From: Bacillota bacterium
GTDB lineage: Bacteria; Bacillota; GCA-003054495; Carboxydocellales; JAJZTU01
Length of the DNA stretch: 16,649 nucleotides
Assembly: GCA_021848765.1 (NCBI GenBank)
Contig: JAJZTU010000042.1
Span: forward strand, 1-16,649
Direction: 5' to 3'
Shown in pieces: positions 7,748-14,762 of the stretch. Position numbers and translations under genes: made by a program. Numbering within the stretch: the first letter of the stretch is position 1; the number at the start of each line of letters is the position of its first letter. The notes beneath the pieces are model-generated. The model was not told where the DNA came from and made no database searches. It worked only from the letters and a program-made list of their open reading frames with translations.

Positions 7748-7900
7748 ATGGTAACGGGAATGGGGCTGAAGAATGATCTGGATCAGAATTATAAAGAAGC
7801 TAGTGCTAAAGGAGTTGCTGCAGAAGGAGTTGCCGCTAAAGGCGTGGCCGTTCAAGGAGTTGCCGTTAAAGGTGTGGCCGGAGTCCAAGCTTGCCGGTGA
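7748..7900 (+). other. Alternative-frame ORF with a GVA pentapeptide repeat (overlaps TadE start)
   Basis: A 50-residue ATG-initiated frame, one of two open frames through the 15-bp repeat array, reads AKGVA, AEGVA, AKGVA, VQGVA, VKGVA and stops at 7898-7900. It overlaps the first 128 nt of the TadE frame. Its ribosome binding site is weak. I list it as an open alternative reading, not as an established gene. Confidence 0.2.
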
Positions 7901-8288
7901 ACGAGGCTCGGCCTTTATGGAGTTAGCCATCTTGCTGCCGGTTCTGCTGTTTCTGATCTTTGGGATTATTGAGGCCGGGCTGGTGGCAGGGGTGGATAAT
8001 TCCCTGGTATCAGTGGTGGATTACGGTATCAGGGCCATGGCGGTTAACGGCGGGATGAATGAGGAAATCAGGGACAAGATTGATGAGCAGTTGAAACTGC
8101 GGGGGATTGACCCGGCTAAAGCCAGCATTTCCGCAACCTGGGCACCGGTGCAGTTTAATGATGATGTTTACCTGCGGATTGAATATCCCTATTCCTTCCA
8201 GCTATTCGGGCCGGTTTCGGAGAACCTGCAATTTAATCTGAACTTAGCGGCAGATAGTTATGCTATTAGCGAGAATTATTTCCGCTAG
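7773..8288 (+). CDS. tadE: TadE-like minor pilin/pseudopilin with a repeat-bearing N-terminus
   Basis: The core (from about residue 42) is a standard TadE start: GERG then SAFMELAILLPVLLFLIFGI, with Glu at +5 after the Gly and a single hydrophobic helix. About 100 residues of beta-rich extracytoplasmic domain follow ('GIDPAKASISATW', 'VYLRIEYPYSFQL'). TadE proteins are minor pseudopilins needed for Flp pilus assembly. The first 40 residues are odd: a basic amphipathic stretch of pentapeptide repeats (KELLQ, KELPL, KAWPF, KELPL, KVWPE) encoded by a 15-bp array. The ATG at 7773 has only a weak ribosome binding site. The array itself contains several AAGGAG cores, so translation might also start inside it at an in-frame GTG or TTG (for example GTG near 7872), giving a leader of normal length. 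The C-terminal call is firm; the start is uncertain. Confidence 0.75.
   Translation: MIWIRIIKKLVLKELLQKELPLKAWPFKELPLKVWPESKLAGERGSAFMELAILLPVLLFLIFGIIEAGLVAGVDNSLVSVVDYGIRAMAVNGGMNEEIRDKIDEQLKLRGIDPAKASISATWAPVQFNDDVYLRIEYPYSFQLFGPVSENLQFNLNLAADSYAISENYFR
7805..7879 (+). repeat. Five 15-bp tandem repeats over the TadE N-terminus
   Basis: Five consecutive 15-nt units (7805, 7820, 7835, 7850, 7865) follow the pattern G(C/T)(T/A)-(A/G/C)AAGG(A/C/T)GT(T/G)GC(T/C). Units alternate between AAGGAGTTG and AAGG(C/T)GTGG types. The period is a multiple of three and two frames stay open through it. Three units contain AAGGAG, a ribosome binding core. Confidence 0.85.
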
Positions 8289-8401
8289 GTATTTCTCCTG
8301 TTTAAAGATGATTAAAACGAAAATAACTGTTTATTATTGGTTGTGCCTTGCAGGCATGACGGGTCATTTAGAGATTGCCGCCGCAAGGGGGATTGGGGAA
8401 A

Positions 8402-8905
8402 TTGGGAGCCAGGTTACCCAGGCTAATTGGGAAAGCCAAATTTTTGCTCCGGTCAGAAACCGGAGCTTTATACGGATGGATTGTTTTGCTGCTGCCGGTG
8501 TTTCTGCTGCTGATGGGGCTGGTGACTGATTTGGCCGCCATGTATACCCTGGCCGGCAGGGTGCAGTCAACTCTAGATGCCGCCGGGACTTCGGCGGTGA
8601 GTTCTTCCCTTCTGGAGGAAAGTATTTTGGATGGGAGCAGGGCTCCCGAGATTGACCCGGACAAGGCCAGGGAAACTTTTTTACGCCTGGTTAAAAGTAA
8701 TTTGAGGTTAAACAATGGTTTGGACCCTCAAGGTAAGTCCTACCTGGAAGGCCGTTTGGTGATTAAGCGGTTAGACATTAAGGAGAAAGGGCCGCCAACC
8801 ATTACCGTCACAGTAGTAGTACCGTTTAAGACTATTATCTTCCGGTTCTTGGTAAAGGAAGTCAGGCTGCCGGTACATAGTGAATCAATTCTGGATATGA
8901 AATGA
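8402..8905 (+). CDS. TadE/TadG-like minor pilin
   Basis: This is a protein of about 167 residues with a short basic leader, ETG at the likely processing site, then ALYGWIVLLLPVFLLLMGLV and an extracytoplasmic domain beginning 'LAGRVQSTLDAAGTSAV'. That last segment is the hallmark of TadG/TadE-like proteins (hydrophobic helix, then 'Q.ALDAAA.AAA'). It lacks Glu at +5 (Gly instead), as TadG-type proteins often do, and lacks the C-terminal von Willebrand domain of full TadG. TTG 8402 is preferred because AAGGGGGA (8385-8392) is suitably spaced. TTG 8375 is the upstream limit, since an in-frame stop lies at 8369-8371. It probably works with the TadE protein upstream as a pilus minor subunit. Confidence 0.7.
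   Translation: MGARLPRLIGKAKFLLRSETGALYGWIVLLLPVFLLLMGLVTDLAAMYTLAGRVQSTLDAAGTSAVSSSLLEESILDGSRAPEIDPDKARETFLRLVKSNLRLNNGLDPQGKSYLEGRLVIKRLDIKEKGPPTITVTVVVPFKTIIFRFLVKEVRLPVHSESILDMK
8446..8466 (+). other. Perfect 8-bp hairpin inside the TadG-like leader
   Basis: GCTCCGGT (8446-8453) and ACCGGAGC (8459-8466) pair perfectly around a 5-nt loop. T5 precedes it and TTTAT follows. It lies in codons just before the presumed pilin processing site. It could be a weak attenuator or a coding coincidence. Confidence 0.35.
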
Positions 8906-9003
8906 TGTGTTTGGCAATAATCCGCAGGCATCTTAAAGATTATTTCTTTTTCTTTTTTCGGGAGCAGTGTAACCAAAATAGGGCTCTAACCATATCATGG
9001 AAA

Positions 9004-9083
9004 TTGAGGTTGCTATGTGTCAACCTCAAATAGATGATTCGGTCCGGTATCGGAGCGGGTCGCACCGTTCTGCGAGAAACCGG
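9004..9083 (+). other. Structured intergenic element before the 3D-domain gene
   Basis: A perfect 9-bp hairpin (TTGAGGTTG 9004-9012 with CAACCTCAA 9021-9029, 8-nt loop) is followed by a nested pair. The outer stem is CCGGT 9044-9048 with ACCGG 9079-9083. Inside it is TCGCA 9060-9064 with TGCGA 9071-9075. No T-run follows, so this is not a standard terminator. It fits no riboswitch class I recognise. Confidence 0.4.
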
Positions 9084-9131
9084 TAAATAGAATAGGTGAC
9101 CCTTCTGATACCTCCGGGAGGAGGGCTAAGT

Positions 9132-9533
9132 TTGAGATTTTTCTTCGTAGTAATACTTACCACAATCCTCGTGTTTATCCTACCGCTGCTGTGTAAGGCG
9201 GAAACGAAGCCGCCGGTTAAAACATTCCCTAAGTATCAGGGACCCAAAGTCGTCTTTGAAATTACCGCATATACCGCCCGCGATAAAGGGATGAACGGTC
9301 GGGGGATCACGGCCTCAGGTGTACGGGCCAGGCGATGGCACACGATAGCGGCATCGAGAAGTTACCCGTTCGGGACTCGAATTCACATCCCTGCCCTGGG
9401 CAAGACATTCGTGGTGCAGGACCGGGGTGGCGCTATCCGGGGAAACCGGCTTGACCTATTCGTAGGGGATCGGAAAGAGGCGCTTAGGTTCGGCAGGAGA
9501 CGGCTGGTGGGCATTGTGTTAGAACGGGGGTAA
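9132..9533 (+). CDS. Secreted 3D (Asp-Asp-Asp) domain cell-wall protein
   Basis: This 133-residue protein has an N-terminal signal or anchor segment ('LRFFFVVILTTILVFILPLL') and then a 3D domain. The domain starts ITAYTA, continues GRGITASGVRA and TRIHIPALG, and holds the three defining aspartates in QDRGG, RLDLF and VGDRKEA. 3D domains, related to the MltA double-psi beta-barrel, occur in Gram-positive peptidoglycan hydrolases such as those related to YocH or resuscitation factors. The protein is therefore probably a wall-remodelling enzyme. TTG 9132 is chosen because GGAGGAGGG (9117-9125) lies 6 nt upstream and the protein then begins with the signal segment; GTG 9096 is in frame but adds a Pro/Gly-rich tail. 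It ends the + strand run, with only 10 nt before the convergent hydrolase gene. Confidence 0.8.
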   Translation: MRFFFVVILTTILVFILPLLCKAETKPPVKTFPKYQGPKVVFEITAYTARDKGMNGRGITASGVRARRWHTIAASRSYPFGTRIHIPALGKTFVVQDRGGAIRGNRLDLFVGDRKEALRFGRRRLVGIVLERG

Positions 9534-9543
9534 AGAAATGACA

Positions 9544-10323
9544 CTATATCCTCTGTAACCTTTCATCCTGCAACGGTGCATCAGTAATCCACGCCCGAAC
9601 AACTTTATGATAAAGGTCCGGATTTTCAAAGCAGAAGGTGTGCTCCACACCCTTAATAATGAATCCCTCGGTGTTTGGAATTGCACAAACAAGATCCTCT
9701 GCGGATTTACGCATAACGCCTAATTCTTTTTCCCCAGCAATAACTAAAGTGGGTACGTTTACCCGATTCATACCTTCCGGCAACCGAAAAGTCATATTCT
9801 CCTTTGTAACTCTTTCGTAAGTGTCTAATGTTATTTGTTTGGTTTCACTGTAGTATTTTTCAAAGTCTTCCCCGGAAAGGTGATATGATTTTGCCTGGAG
9901 CCTTGAAAAAAGTCGGTTACCGGCCCGCATGAGGGACAATCTTGGGATGGTCTTGATAAGTAAACCGGATAAAGGTATATGACGGACGAGAGCGCTATTT
10001 ACAATTGCGTGGTCGATAACCTCAGGTGATGTCTTTAACAACTGAACAAGGATTTGAGCGCCTAATGAAAACCCCACTACATGGGCTTTTCCGTTATGTG
10101 CTTTATTTCTAATGAGCTCTGCAATTTGTTCTGCGCTGGTTTTTATACTAAACGGCTTATGATTAATGCTTTGCCCTTGTCCGGGTAAATCCGGTACTAA
10201 ACAATGGTAGTCATTGAAGTACTTAACTTGTTTTTTCCACATCCAACCTCCGAGAAAAGCACCGTGTATGAAAACAATAGTGGAAGCATCAAGTGGCCCG
10301 TATTCTCTTGCACAAAATTCCAA
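9544..10323 (-). CDS. Alpha/beta-fold hydrolase
   Basis: This 259-residue protein has the hallmarks of the alpha/beta hydrolase superfamily. The oxyanion-loop HG is in FIHGAFLGGW (residues about 18-27), the strand-turn is 'LVPDLPGQGQS', the nucleophile elbow GFSLG gives the catalytic Ser near residue 88, and a C-terminal His sits in GVEHTFCFENP. The acid is probably in the 'VIAGEKELGVM' segment. The substrate cannot be read from sequence; esterase, lipase or thioesterase are all possible. The TTG at 10323 is preceded by GAGGGA and by an in-frame TGA, so the start is well fixed. It is the only - strand gene here and is visibly more AT-rich than its neighbours (roughly 40% GC in sampled stretches against 55-60% in the tad genes). 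That suggests separate acquisition. Confidence 0.85.
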   Translation of the reverse strand: MEFCAREYGPLDASTIVFIHGAFLGGWMWKKQVKYFNDYHCLVPDLPGQGQSINHKPFSIKTSAEQIAELIRNKAHNGKAHVVGFSLGAQILVQLLKTSPEVIDHAIVNSALVRHIPLSGLLIKTIPRLSLMRAGNRLFSRLQAKSYHLSGEDFEKYYSETKQITLDTYERVTKENMTFRLPEGMNRVNVPTLVIAGEKELGVMRKSAEDLVCAIPNTEGFIIKGVEHTFCFENPDLYHKVVRAWITDAPLQDERLQRI

Positions 10324-10423
10324 TTGTCATCCCTCGTTTTTCTGATTTTCCAATCTCCTGCAAGTGGAATGCTTTCGTACTAACCTTGTCCCCTGGGAGG
10401 ACCCAGCCTGATAATCATAAAAA

Positions 10424-10439
10424 TGTTAACTAGTTAACA
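10424..10439. promoter_or_regulatory. Perfect 16-bp palindrome, candidate operator
   Basis: TGTTAACTAGTTAACA is its own reverse complement. It lies in the intergenic space between the divergent hydrolase (-) and rhomboid (+) genes, where a repressor dimer could control one or both. Its right half contains TTAACA, resembling a -35 element, with TAAAAT at 10461; the 21-nt spacing is too long for a standard promoter. No regulator gene is adjacent. Confidence 0.45.
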
Positions 10440-10515
10440 GTAATTATTATTGGTAAGTGCTAAAATAAAGATAACTCCACAACCTCCAAACACAACCTCT
10501 GAATTGACCTGTTGT

Positions 10516-10542
10516 TGCCCTTGTTTAAGGGCAGTTTTTTTT
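10516..10542 (+). terminator. Intrinsic terminator/attenuator in the rhomboid leader
   Basis: TGCCCTT (10516-10522) and AAGGGCA (10527-10533) form a 7-bp stem with a GTTT loop, followed after one base by eight T residues (10535-10542). No + strand gene precedes it within 980 nt. It therefore probably acts on a leader transcript begun near 10440-10500, upstream of the rhomboid gene. Confidence 0.7.
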
Positions 10543-10609
10543 GCCCCCTGTCGTAGAAGGATTATGCTCACGTTTTGTGGAAACAGTATCTTTAGAGGGG
10601 GGAGGATGG

Positions 10610-11824
10610 ATGGACCGGTACATAGGGCTGCTAACCAGGCACTTAATAGATAATGAAGCTTTTCAGCCGGTTTCTGCTGAGTGGTATGGTAATGAACACC
10701 TGGGAGCAGGTGTAATGCTGGGCCGCCAGCACTGGGGAAACTGGCATTTTGTGCGTATTCTCCCGGCTGACCAATTGGATGAAAGGGATGTAGAACAGAC
10801 CGTTGCAGGAGATGAAGAAAGGTTTCATAACCTCCAGCATCAGACCAGAAGCAGCGGGGTAATGGGTATTATAGTGCTGGTCTTCGCTCAGGGAGTATCC
10901 CCGGAGCGCAGGGAAAAGCTGTTAAGTTTTCAACAGAAGGCGTTTTGGCAAAATAATTATACCCTGGTGTGGGTTGCGGACCTTTTGGCCGGAAGGGTAT
11001 GGAAGCACCAGGGAAGGCCCTGGCGGACTTTTTTGTCTGCTGAGTTATTAGCCGGTTACCTGAACGAACCTAACGGCTTTAAAGGGGGGCTAACTGCCGG
11101 GCAACGCGGCAATGCTCAGTCTTATGGGGAAGGCGGGGAAGAGATCTTTACAGTAAAAAAGCAGCGTAAACCCGTGGTAACCAGGGCCATTCTGGTGGTA
11201 AATGCCTTGGTTTGGCTGCTGATGACCGTGATGGGCGGCTCAACAAACCCGGAAGTACTGGTGTTTTTCGGAGCGAAATATCCCCCGCTGATCATCGAGG
11301 GCCAATACTGGAGGCTGTTTACTTCCATGTTTTTGCATATTGGTGTGGCTCACCTCTTATTTAACAGCTATGCACTCTACCAATTGGGGACAGGGGCCGA
11401 GTATCTTTACGGCTCTAAAAAGTTTGCCCTGATTTATCTTGTGGCAGGGCTTTGGGGCAGTGTGGCCAGTTTTTTGTTTTCGCCCAACATTTCCGCAGGG
11501 GCTTCGGGTGCAATTTTTGGCCTGTTTGGGGCCTTCCTCTATTTTGGACGCCGGGAGCCGCAAATATTTGCCCGGGGGCTGGGTAACGGCATCCTGGCAG
11601 CCCTGCTGGTCAACCTGGCTTTTGGGTTTGTGAACCCCGGGATTGACAACTATGCTCATGTGGGTGGGTTGTTTGGAGGATACTTGACCAGTGCCGCTAT
11701 CGGTTTAAAGGGTGAAAGTCCATGGCGGATGTCCAGGTTGCTGAGGCTTTTGTTTACTCTGGTTCTTCTTGTAGGGCTGTTTATGTATGGACTCCAGGCG
11801 GTAGGGGGTGGACAAAATGCCTAA
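10610..11824 (+). CDS. Rhomboid-family intramembrane serine protease with an N-terminal extension
   Basis: This 404-residue protein has a soluble N-terminal region (about 1-185, no family recognised) and a C-terminal six-to-seven helix rhomboid domain (about 190-395). Catalytic features are present: 'HLLFNSYAL' with H248 and N252, GASGAIFG with Ser299, and 'NYAHVGGLFGGY' with His350. These enzymes cut substrate helices within the membrane. The architecture recalls Firmicutes GluP/YqgP-type rhomboids, which also carry an N-terminal cytosolic domain, although no TPR repeats are evident here. ATG 10610 follows a GGGGGGAGG ribosome binding site (10597-10605); a longer frame from TTG 10541 would run through the terminator and is disfavoured. 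The stop overlaps the start of the DUF2284 gene. Confidence 0.9.
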   Translation: MDRYIGLLTRHLIDNEAFQPVSAEWYGNEHLGAGVMLGRQHWGNWHFVRILPADQLDERDVEQTVAGDEERFHNLQHQTRSSGVMGIIVLVFAQGVSPERREKLLSFQQKAFWQNNYTLVWVADLLAGRVWKHQGRPWRTFLSAELLAGYLNEPNGFKGGLTAGQRGNAQSYGEGGEEIFTVKKQRKPVVTRAILVVNALVWLLMTVMGGSTNPEVLVFFGAKYPPLIIEGQYWRLFTSMFLHIGVAHLLFNSYALYQLGTGAEYLYGSKKFALIYLVAGLWGSVASFLFSPNISAGASGAIFGLFGAFLYFGRREPQIFARGLGNGILAALLVNLAFGFVNPGIDNYAHVGGLFGGYLTSAAIGLKGESPWRMSRLLRLLFTLVLLVGLFMYGLQAVGGGQNA

Positions 11825-12395
11825 TATTGACGTAACAGAGAACCTGCTTGATGTTGCGGCTTTGGTTGAGGAAATCATCGCCAGAGGGGCAACCAGGGCC
11901 AGGGTAATCGGCACCGGCCAGGTAGTGGTAGACTCCCGGGTCAGGTTAAAATGCCAGGTACCCAGGTGTGCAAGCTTCGGCCACAACTTACAATGTCCGC
12001 CGCACTGCCCGACAATGGAGGAATTCCGGGACTACCTCACCTGTTATCATAGGGCCATCCTGCTCCAACTGGAGGGCGTACTCCCGGCGGACAATGCGCA
12101 GGACCCGGAAGCAGTCTATGGGCCGGCTAATGAGCTGCACAGGTTGGTAAACTGGGCAGAGAGCCGGGCCTTTGCCCTGGGATTTCGATTTGCCACCGGT
12201 TTTATCGGGGGCTGTTGTAAGCTCTGCCCCGAGTGTGGGGGGCCTGCTCAAAAATGCTGCCACCCGTTTTTGGCTAGGCCTTCGATGGAAGCAGTAGGAG
12301 TGGATGTGGTGGCCACCTCCCGGAAGGCAGGGATGCCTATAGCTTTTCCTGTGCAGGACAAGGTTGTGTGGTGTGGACTGCTTTTGCTGGACTAG
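11817..12395 (+). CDS. DUF2284 Cys-rich predicted metal-binding protein
   Basis: This 192-residue protein has the family's two cysteine clusters. The N-terminal cluster is C46, C51, C60 and C64 (KCQVPRC..FG...QCPPHCP); the second is C133, C134, C137, C140, C147 and C148 (GGCCKLCPECGG....CCHP). This matches the DUF2284 family, whose function is not established but whose cysteines suggest a metal or Fe-S site. ATG 11817 is preferred over GTG 11808 because TAGGGGG lies just upstream. Its first 8 nt overlap the rhomboid stop codon, so the two are likely co-translated. The link to a membrane protease is unexplained; both may simply share a promoter. Confidence 0.85.
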   Translation: MPNIDVTENLLDVAALVEEIIARGATRARVIGTGQVVVDSRVRLKCQVPRCASFGHNLQCPPHCPTMEEFRDYLTCYHRAILLQLEGVLPADNAQDPEAVYGPANELHRLVNWAESRAFALGFRFATGFIGGCCKLCPECGGPAQKCCHPFLARPSMEAVGVDVVATSRKAGMPIAFPVQDKVVWCGLLLLD

Positions 12396-12454
12396 GATAT
12401 TTTATTTACATTTATCTGTAAGCGCTGGGTAAAAAAGAGGATTATCTTCCTATG

Positions 12455-12461
12455 TGTCGAA
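12455..12461 (+). promoter_or_regulatory. TGTCGAA motif (Spo0A-box-like) upstream of diguanylate cyclase
   Basis: TGTCGAA matches the core Spo0A box exactly, and the extended 9-mer TGTGTCGAA matches TTTGTCGAA at 8 of 9. It lies 52 nt upstream of the TTG start. A 7-mer of this kind is expected by chance about twice in a window this size, so on its own this is weak. Confidence 0.3.
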
Positions 12462-12512
12462 ACAATACTAATTGTGTAGCGCGTGGTGTGCCTGTGGAAA
12501 GGATGATCCCGC

Positions 12513-13439
12513 TTGTCACCCAGGACTGAGCCTTTCTCTTGCAAAAAGAGCTTGTTTCTCCGGTTTCCTGATTACTTGCTAATTGCCATAGTAGGATTCC
12601 TGCTGCCTTTGCTCAATGAACTGATCTGGCGGCAGCAAGTAGAGCTAATTAGATTTTTTTACTTGATTCCATCGTCAATTGTGGCTTATGGCAGGGGATT
12701 CCGGGGAAGTTTGTTAGCTGCTGCCGCTATTATCGGGCTGACCGGAATGATGGAGGTGTACTACGCAACTACAGGAATCAACGTCTCAGAGCTTGATGGC
12801 CGCCTGCTGGGGATGGCCATGATTGTACTGATTACTCTGGCGGACGGTTGGATTATGGAAAAGCTTCTCACCCGGCACCGGGCCCTGGAATTGGTTAATG
12901 AGGGCCTGCGGCTTCAGGCCTTAACTGATGAGCTGACCGGATTATACAACTACCGCTATTTAACTATTCGCCTGGATGAAGAGTTACGCAGGGCCATGAG
13001 GCTAAATACCCAGTTGTCCCTGGTGATGATAGATATTGACCATTTCAAATGCTATAATGATACCCATGGCCATCCCATGGGGGACCAACTGTTAGTTACC
13101 TTGGGCCGGATCCTTCAGGAAAACGTCCGGTTGGTGGATACTGTGGCCAGATACGGGGGCGAAGAATTTGCAATAATTTTGGCAGATACAGACGGTGAAG
13201 GAGCTTTGGTAGCTGCCCGGAGGATTCTTGACGCTATTGGTAAACACCCTTTTCCCGGCCGGTCAACCCAGCCGGATGGTAAGATTACCGTTTCCATGGG
13301 GATTGCCAGTTTTCCCGCTGATGCCGGGACTAAAGAGGAACTGATTCAGAGGGCTGACAAGGCTTTATATTTCGTAAAAACCCGAAACAAAAACAGTGTA
13401 CAGCTTTACTTTGATTTTGATAGCTTAATCGATAGCTAG
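12513..13439 (+). CDS. Membrane diguanylate cyclase (GGDEF domain)
   Basis: This 308-residue protein has an N-terminal membrane region of about four hydrophobic segments (residues 21-115) and a C-terminal GGDEF domain (about 133-300). The active-site loop is GGEEF (215-219), and the metal-binding segment is MIDIDHFKCYND (D174, D176). An RxxD inhibitory site (R206-D209) sits exactly five residues before GGEEF, so the enzyme should be active and product-inhibited. It makes cyclic di-GMP from two GTP at the membrane; the membrane part may sense a signal but resembles no named sensor I can identify. TTG 12513 is preceded by GGAAAGGA about 9 nt upstream. There is no EAL or HD-GYP domain. It lies upstream of a class I c-di-GMP riboswitch, suggesting a local circuit. 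Confidence 0.95.
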   Translation: MSPRTEPFSCKKSLFLRFPDYLLIAIVGFLLPLLNELIWRQQVELIRFFYLIPSSIVAYGRGFRGSLLAAAAIIGLTGMMEVYYATTGINVSELDGRLLGMAMIVLITLADGWIMEKLLTRHRALELVNEGLRLQALTDELTGLYNYRYLTIRLDEELRRAMRLNTQLSLVMIDIDHFKCYNDTHGHPMGDQLLVTLGRILQENVRLVDTVARYGGEEFAIILADTDGEGALVAARRILDAIGKHPFPGRSTQPDGKITVSMGIASFPADAGTKEELIQRADKALYFVKTRNKNSVQLYFDFDSLIDS

Positions 13440-13485
13440 TTGATAGCCGGAAAACTTAAATACTATTTCAACCAAGGGTGATAAG

Positions 13486-14718
13486 ATGAAGCTGTTACGG
13501 GTTATATTATCGATAATGATTATGCTGTCTGCGGCAACCAGCGGGGCCGAAGCCGCCCCGGATAAAACTGTTCCACCCCAGGTAGTAGGGATCAGCGCCG
13601 TTTTACTTGACTCTGCAACAGGTCAAATACTTTATGCGAAAAATGAGCATGCGAGAATGTATCCTGCCAGTACAACTAAGATTTTGACGGCACTGGTAGC
13701 GCTGGAGAAGGGGAAGCTTTCGGACCCGGTCAGGATAGATCAGGAGCCCACAAAAGCTGAGGGTAGCTCCATCTGGCTGCAAGAAGGTGAAGACATAACT
13801 TTGGAGGAACTTGTCTGGGCCCTTTTGCTCAATTCAGCCAATGATGCAGCTGTTGCAATTGCTAAGCATATTGGTGGTTCGGTAGAGGGCTTTGCTAAAA
13901 TGATGAATGAAAAAGCCAGGGCATTAGGCGCTGTGGATTCAAATTTTGTCAATCCTAACGGGCTTCCCGACCCTGACCACTACACTACTGCCCATGATCT
14001 GGCTCTTATTTCTAAAGCAGCTATGGAAAACCCCAAATTCCGGGAGATAGCCGGAAGCAAGGTCAAGGAGATCAACCGCACCCCTGCTGATGCTTTAACC
14101 CGGTTAATCAACCACAATAAGTTATTATGGCGGCTGGAAGGCGCCAATGGAATAAAGACCGGTTATACCGTTCAGGCCCAACAATGCCTGGTAGGCTCGG
14201 CAAAGCGGGGAGACCAGGAATTCATTGCTGTGGTTTTAGGCAGTGTAGGCAAAAATATCTGGGAGGATGTTACTAAGCTTTTGGAATTTGGTTTTACTAA
14301 CTTCCAGACCATAAAGTTAGTCGAAGCCAACCGGTTTGTAAAGGCAGTACCTGTGGAGAATGCGGAAATTCCTGTCCAGGCAGTGACTGCCCGCAGCCTG
14401 GCTCATACGGTGAGCCGGGGAGGAGCAAGCAGACCTCAGTCCCGGGTGGAATTGGCAAAAACACTTAGAGCCCCGGTGGTAAAGGGAACCATAGTGGGCA
14501 AACTGATCTACACAATGGAGGGTCAGGACGTAGGACAAGTGGAACTATTAGCTGCCAATAACGTGGAACCCAGGAAATTTCCCGTTGACAAGGCCTTATG
14601 GGCAGGCGGAGGCGCCTTAGGATTGCTCTTTTTGGCAGTGCTGGCCAGAAGGGCAATACTGCGAAAAAAACGCCGCAAACTGCGCAGGGCCAGACTTTAT
14701 GGTATAAGTGGTGAATAG
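13486..14718 (+). CDS. dacF: D-alanyl-D-alanine carboxypeptidase (DacF/PBP5-type, family S11)
   Basis: This 410-residue protein starts with a signal peptide (about residues 1-23, ending AEA). The transpeptidase-like catalytic domain carries all three motifs: SxxK at STTK (62-65), SxN at SAN (117-119) and KTG (224-226). A C-terminal beta-rich domain (about 275-360) precedes a membrane helix (about 367-388) with a strongly basic tail (KKRRKLRRAR). It trims the terminal D-Ala from peptidoglycan pentapeptides at the outer face of the membrane. Close Firmicutes relatives include vegetative DacA and the sporulation enzyme DacF; which one this represents cannot be decided from sequence. ATG 13486 follows AAGGGTGATAAG. 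It lies 46 nt after the cyclase gene and may share its transcript. Confidence 0.9.
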   Translation: MKLLRVILSIMIMLSAATSGAEAAPDKTVPPQVVGISAVLLDSATGQILYAKNEHARMYPASTTKILTALVALEKGKLSDPVRIDQEPTKAEGSSIWLQEGEDITLEELVWALLLNSANDAAVAIAKHIGGSVEGFAKMMNEKARALGAVDSNFVNPNGLPDPDHYTTAHDLALISKAAMENPKFREIAGSKVKEINRTPADALTRLINHNKLLWRLEGANGIKTGYTVQAQQCLVGSAKRGDQEFIAVVLGSVGKNIWEDVTKLLEFGFTNFQTIKLVEANRFVKAVPVENAEIPVQAVTARSLAHTVSRGGASRPQSRVELAKTLRAPVVKGTIVGKLIYTMEGQDVGQVELLAANNVEPRKFPVDKALWAGGGALGLLFLAVLARRAILRKKRRKLRRARLYGISGE

Positions 14719-14762
14719 ACAATGTTTGGCTCAAAACTCTAAATTATGAAAAAATTATTCAG

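Noticed and set aside
8260..8529. 89-codon + strand frame overlapping TadE and the TadG-like gene
   Set aside because: It overlaps two better supported genes, has no recognisable motif and no ribosome binding site.
9004..9029. Hairpin as an intrinsic terminator of the tad operon
   Set aside because: No T-run follows the stem; it is kept only as a structured element.
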